NCBI RefSeq assembly: GCF_036880405.1
Contig: NZ_JBAJJM010000012.1
Location: forward strand, 62,001 to 126,000
Direction of reading: 5' to 3'
Length of the DNA stretch: 64,000 nucleotides
Source: Mannheimia indoligenes
GTDB lineage: Bacteria > Pseudomonadota > Gammaproteobacteria > Enterobacterales > Pasteurellaceae
Position 1 is the first letter of the stretch. Every line of letters starts with the position of its first letter. Shown piece after piece: positions 61,874 through 64,000 of the stretch. Below the pieces are notes generated by a model. The model saw nothing but the letters and a program-made list of their open reading frames with translations, ran no database searches and was not told the DNA's origin. The translations under genes and the position numbers were made by a program.

Positions 61874-62239
61874 ATGTCATTAACTAACGAACAAATCATT
61901 GAAGCGATTGCTTCTAAATCAGTATCAGAAATCGTTGAATTAATCACAGCGATGGAAGAAAAATTCGGCGTTTCAGCAGCGGCAGCAGTTGCAGCAGCAG
62001 CTCCAGCAGCAGCGGCAGCAGAAGAGAAAACTGAATTCGACGTAATCTTAGCAGAAGCTGGTGCAAACAAAGTTGCTGTAATCAAAGCAGTACGTGGTGC
62101 AACAGGTTTAGGCTTAAAAGAAGCTAAAGACTTAGTTGAATCAGCACCTGCAGCGTTAAAAGAAGGCATCTCTAAAGGTGAAGCTGAAGCACTTAAGAAA
62201 GAATTAGAAGAAGCTGGTGCGAAAGTAGAAATCAAATAA
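61874..62239 (+). CDS. rplL: 50S ribosomal protein L7/L12
   Basis: Factor-binding stalk protein, 121 residues: N-terminal dimer domain (MSLTNEQIIEAIASKSV), an Ala-rich hinge at about 38-52, and the C-terminal domain with GANKVAVIKAVRGATGLGLKEAK. A terminator follows directly and rpoB is not next, unlike in E. coli. Confidence 0.99.
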   Translation: MSLTNEQIIEAIASKSVSEIVELITAMEEKFGVSAAAAVAAAAPAAAAAEEKTEFDVILAEAGANKVAVIKAVRGATGLGLKEAKDLVESAPAALKEGISKGEAEALKKELEEAGAKVEIK

Positions 62240-62275
62240 TTTTTGATTTAACTTTCCCCGAACTTCAAGTTCAAC

Positions 62276-62309
62276 AAACCCCGATGGAAACATCGGGGTT
62301 TTGTTTTTT
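62276..62309 (+). terminator. Terminator after rplL
   Basis: AAACCCCGATG and CATCGGGGTTT form an 11-bp stem with a GAAA loop, followed by a T-rich run. Confidence 0.93.
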
Positions 62310-62378
62310 GCAAGCGGTGATTTTTATCCGATTTTTTTGCAAAAAATGGCAGAAAAACGACCGCTTGTTATTAGATTT

Positions 62379-62413
62379 CAATATATATGTTTATCGGATA
62401 AACATATATATTG
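62379..62413. promoter_or_regulatory. 35-bp palindrome, probable VapBC operator
   Basis: Perfect arms of 17 bp (CAATATATATGTTTATC and its reverse complement) around one G, 83 bp ahead of vapB. VapBC complexes usually bind such palindromes to repress their own operon. A half site TATATATTG recurs at about 62478-62486, and a smaller palindrome AGTATATACT lies at 62454-62463. Confidence 0.7.
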
Positions 62414-62495
62414 TGCATAAAAACGGCTATTGCAATCAATGAAAAATAAGCATAGTATATACTCTTGATATTTAATGTATATATTGAGGTGTGGT

Positions 62496-62735
62496 ATGCG
62501 AACAAAAGTCTTCCAAAGTGGTAATAGCCAAGCGGTGAGGATTCCGTTTGATTTCCGTTTTGACGTAGATACCGTAGAGATTTTACAAGGGCAGAATGGC
62601 GATGTTATTTTGCGTCCGGTGAAACCTCAAGCCGATATGGAATTTCTGGCTTTATTTTCCGATTTTGATGATGATTTTATTCAGGCATTGGAAGATCGTG
62701 ATACATCTCCACCACAAGAGCGAGATGATTTATGA
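62496..62735 (+). CDS. vapB: VapB-type antitoxin
   Basis: Antitoxin of a type II pair, 79 residues. The N-terminal AbrB/MazE-like DNA-binding half is visible in MRTKVFQSGNSQAVRIPFDFRF; the acidic end (FSDFDDDFIQALEDRD) should bind the toxin. ATG at 62496 has GAGG upstream; an upstream frame start is discounted. It overlaps vapC by 4 bp (ATGA). Confidence 0.9.
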   Translation: MRTKVFQSGNSQAVRIPFDFRFDVDTVEILQGQNGDVILRPVKPQADMEFLALFSDFDDDFIQALEDRDTSPPQERDDL

Positions 62736-63136
62736 TCTATATGCTTGATACCAATATTTTGATTTATTTAATGAAAAATCGACCGCTTGCGGTGGCAGAA
62801 CGTGTAGCACAACTTACGCCAAGTGATCAATTAGTTATGAGCTTTATTACCTATGCTGAATTGCTCAAAGGAGCAAATGGCAGTGCTAATCCGGAAAAAG
62901 CCTTAGCGAATATCGAAAAGTTGAAACAACGTATTTCAGTTGTTTACCCAAATGAAAAAATCTGTGAATTTTATGGTGTTTGGGCAAATAAATTGAAGTT
63001 ACAAGGCAAGCCCATTAGTGGAAATGATTTATGGATTGCTTGTCACGCTTTAGCTTGTAATGCGATATTAGTAACGCATAATGTCAAAGAGTTCGAGCGA
63101 ATTGAAGCATTAAATTGGCAAGATTGGACGTGTTAA
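62732..63136 (+). CDS. vapC: VapC-type PIN-domain ribonuclease toxin
   Basis: A 134-residue PIN nuclease; known relatives cut initiator tRNA or rRNA. Acidic residues of the active site appear in MLDTNILIYLM (Asp6), ITYAELLKG (Glu) and ISGNDLWIACHA (Asp), and VTHNVKEFERI is the usual C-terminal block. The ATG is within the vapB stop region, giving coupled translation. Confidence 0.93.
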   Translation: MIYMLDTNILIYLMKNRPLAVAERVAQLTPSDQLVMSFITYAELLKGANGSANPEKALANIEKLKQRISVVYPNEKICEFYGVWANKLKLQGKPISGNDLWIACHALACNAILVTHNVKEFERIEALNWQDWTC

Positions 63137-63140
63137 AAAT

Positions 63141-63212
63141 GTAGGGGCAAAATATTTTTTGCCCTTTTTGGTATTTGATATTTGAATAGGGCGAAAGATG
63201 TTTCGCCCCTAC
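63141..63212. repeat. REP-like palindromic element, copy 3 (composite)
   Basis: It begins GTAGGGGCAAAATATTTTTT and ends TTTCGCCCCTAC, with inner TTTGCCC and GGGCGAAA parts, so two short hairpins lie inside a longer inverted repeat. The same outer ends occur at 26941 and 49783. Confidence 0.65.
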
Positions 63213-63312
63213 GGTGCATCAATGATTTCATCAAAATCGCAGTGGTGGGGCAAGCCCCGCCTTACGTTGAGATTATTTGCAAAAAATAGTAGAAAAACGA
63301 CCGCTTGTTTTT

Positions 63313-63585
63313 TTATTTTTGAATTAAATCATCTACTGAATAGTCGCTTTTCAGTAGGTCAATTAGGCTGACGTTTAGGGCGTCGGCTATTTTCCTCATT
63401 GCATCAATTGAGATGGCTCTTTTCCCCCTTTCTACATCACTTATATAAGCTCGTATATAAGCTCGGCTCAGTTCGGCGTCAAAAGCTAATGCCTCTTGAG
63501 AAATATCCTTTAATCGGCGGATTTTTCTAAGATTATTGGCGAAAGTATGGCGAATCGGGTGGCTGGTCAGCGTTTCATTTTTCAT
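63313..63585 (-). CDS. XRE-family helix-turn-helix regulator with an in-frame duplication
   Basis: A 90-residue Cro/C1-type DNA-binding protein: FANNLRKIRRLKDISQEALAF is the first part of the domain and ISDVERGKRAISIDAMRKIA the second. Between them, in the region of the recognition helix, SRAYIRAYISDVERG has four extra residues compared with the usual SRAYISDVERG form. This is due to a perfect 12-bp tandem repeat. It is divergent from a lipoprotein gene across a gap with strong dyads. Confidence 0.85.
   Translation of the reverse strand: MKNETLTSHPIRHTFANNLRKIRRLKDISQEALAFDAELSRAYIRAYISDVERGKRAISIDAMRKIADALNVSLIDLLKSDYSVDDLIQK
63442..63465. repeat. 12-bp tandem duplication inside the XRE gene
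   Basis: TATATAAGCTCG occurs twice in direct succession (63442-63453 and 63454-63465). It adds four residues without changing the frame. Confidence 0.9.
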
Positions 63586-63721
63586 TCCCCTAGTATTGTT
63601 TTTAGGGATAAACCTATCAATCTACTACTGAATACTAAATGTAGCCTATCGTTTATATCATTATTCTAATTTCTCGCTAGAATATTTTAAGGAAAATTGA
63701 ACAAATAAAAATCAATTTTTC

Positions 63722-63765
63722 AAGGGAGTATACTCCCTTTACTTCCTATTGACATAGGAAGTAAA
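63722..63765. promoter_or_regulatory. Two adjacent dyads with a -35 box, control region of the lipoprotein gene
   Basis: AAGGGAGTATACTCCCTT (63722-63739) is a perfect 18-bp palindrome. It overlaps by 2 bp a second dyad with 11-bp arms (TTTACTTCCTA at 63738, TAGGAAGTAAA at 63755). The 6-base centre is TTGACA, a consensus -35, with TAATAA 18 bp later. A repressor bound here would block the promoter; the XRE protein is a candidate. Confidence 0.62.
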
Positions 63766-63812
63766 ACATCTCTAATAAAACAAATTTTATTTCACTCAAG
63801 GGTATTCGTATT

Positions 63813-64000
63813 ATGAAGAAACTATTTGCTTTAAGCCTTGTGAGCTCAACAATATTGGTTGGTTGTGGAGGGGAAAGTTATCAAATTGATTCTCTTAAAG
63901 TTCCAGAATCAGCAGAATACTATCAAAAAGTAGGACTAGAAAAATGGGAAGAGGCTGTAAGTTATTGTCAGTTAAAGATTAAAACTATAGATAGCTTATA
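63813..64000 (+). CDS. Putative lipoprotein (5' part, runs off the window)
   Basis: Sixty-two codons are visible. The N-terminus is a lipoprotein signal (MKKLFALSLVSSTILVGC-GG) with Cys18 as the lipid site. The rest, SYQIDSLKVPESAEYYQKVG and beyond, is mainly charged and I do not recognise it. It is divergent from the XRE gene, with a paired-dyad promoter region. Confidence 0.75.
   Translation, partial: MKKLFALSLVSSTILVGCGGESYQIDSLKVPESAEYYQKVGLEKWEEAVSYCQLKIKTIDSL

Larger units (their letters stand above)
2071..63307. repeat. Dispersed DNA-uptake signal sequences, Actinobacillus/Mannheimia type
   Basis: The 9-mer ACAAGCGGT (or ACCGCTTGT), or a variant with first base G, recurs throughout. 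Examples start at 3361, 3908, 4741, 6752, 15100, 17973, 22842, 25857, 29043, 47776 and 63299. Many lie in gaps between genes, often as inverted pairs that form terminators. The H. influenzae form AAGTGCGGT is not the recurring one here. I found no exact copy between about 7697 and 15099. Confidence 0.88.

Noticed and set aside
1..64000. CRISPR arrays, tRNA or rRNA genes, insertion sequences, prophage
   Set aside because: No regularly spaced repeats, no cloverleaf-like segments with CCA-end context, and no transposase or phage structural frames were seen on either strand.

Overview
The window is chromosomal DNA of a Pasteurellaceae bacterium, most likely a Mannheimia species or a close relative such as Bibersteinia. 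Three things point there. A complete lktC-A-B-D leukotoxin operon resembles that of M. haemolytica (I compare family sequences from memory). The Actinobacillus/Mannheimia-type uptake signal ACAAGCGGT is scattered throughout. The L11-L1-L10-L7/L12 genes are not followed by rpoBC. The base composition is AT-rich and no tRNA, rRNA or CRISPR is visible.

Layout. 1-7.7 kb: housekeeping genes (mltC partial, yggX, mutY on the minus strand; a glyoxalase-like protein, a DMT exporter, sfsA, a cytochrome b561, hslVU and a VirK/YbjX protein on the plus strand). 7.7-15.1 kb: the lktCABD toxin operon with an AT-rich promoter region rich in repeats. 15.2-19.8 kb: an ABC importer of the nitrate/sulfonate/taurine type with a twin-arginine lipoprotein binding protein, an acyl-CoA-dehydrogenase-like flavoprotein and an AhpD-like protein. 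20-30.6 kb: glpFK, a fluoride channel, a Dcu dicarboxylate carrier, dapF, a small hydrolase, gntR-gntK-gntT and a gabD-like dehydrogenase. 30.7-55.3 kb: a myo-inositol catabolic cluster with an entire autoinducer-2 (lsr) uptake and processing locus lying in its middle. 55.3-62.3 kb: an orphan PTS EIIB domain, hldD, def, dprA, secE-nusG, a tiny exported peptide, and rplKAJL. 62.3-64 kb: an accessory end with vapBC, an XRE regulator carrying an in-frame 12-bp duplication, and the start of a lipoprotein.

How it fits together. The inositol genes cover the canonical route: a periplasmic binding protein and ribose-type ABC transporter for uptake, then IolG (plus a second Gfo/Idh/MocA dehydrogenase), IolE, IolD, IolB, an IolC fused to a DUF2090 domain, and IolA, with an RpiR-type regulator at the end. 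I find the same dyad, TGAAA-N6-TTTCA, in three intergenic regions, ahead of iolA/iolB, ahead of the inositol transporter and between iolD and iolC. It is therefore a good candidate operator for that regulator and ties together the two halves of the cluster that lsr separates. Near-consensus CRP sites precede the inositol, lsr, glp, gnt and dcu transcription units, so much of this region is probably under catabolite control.

Less expected observations are a Pho-box-like promoter in front of a 37-residue exported peptide, a terminator-like hairpin that coincides with the predicted 5' end of the rplKA transcript, a 7.4-kb stretch without exact uptake signals that coincides with the toxin operon, and a decayed PTS IIC gene between iolC and the regulator. 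Functional calls rest on reading the protein sequences against known families; no database search was run.
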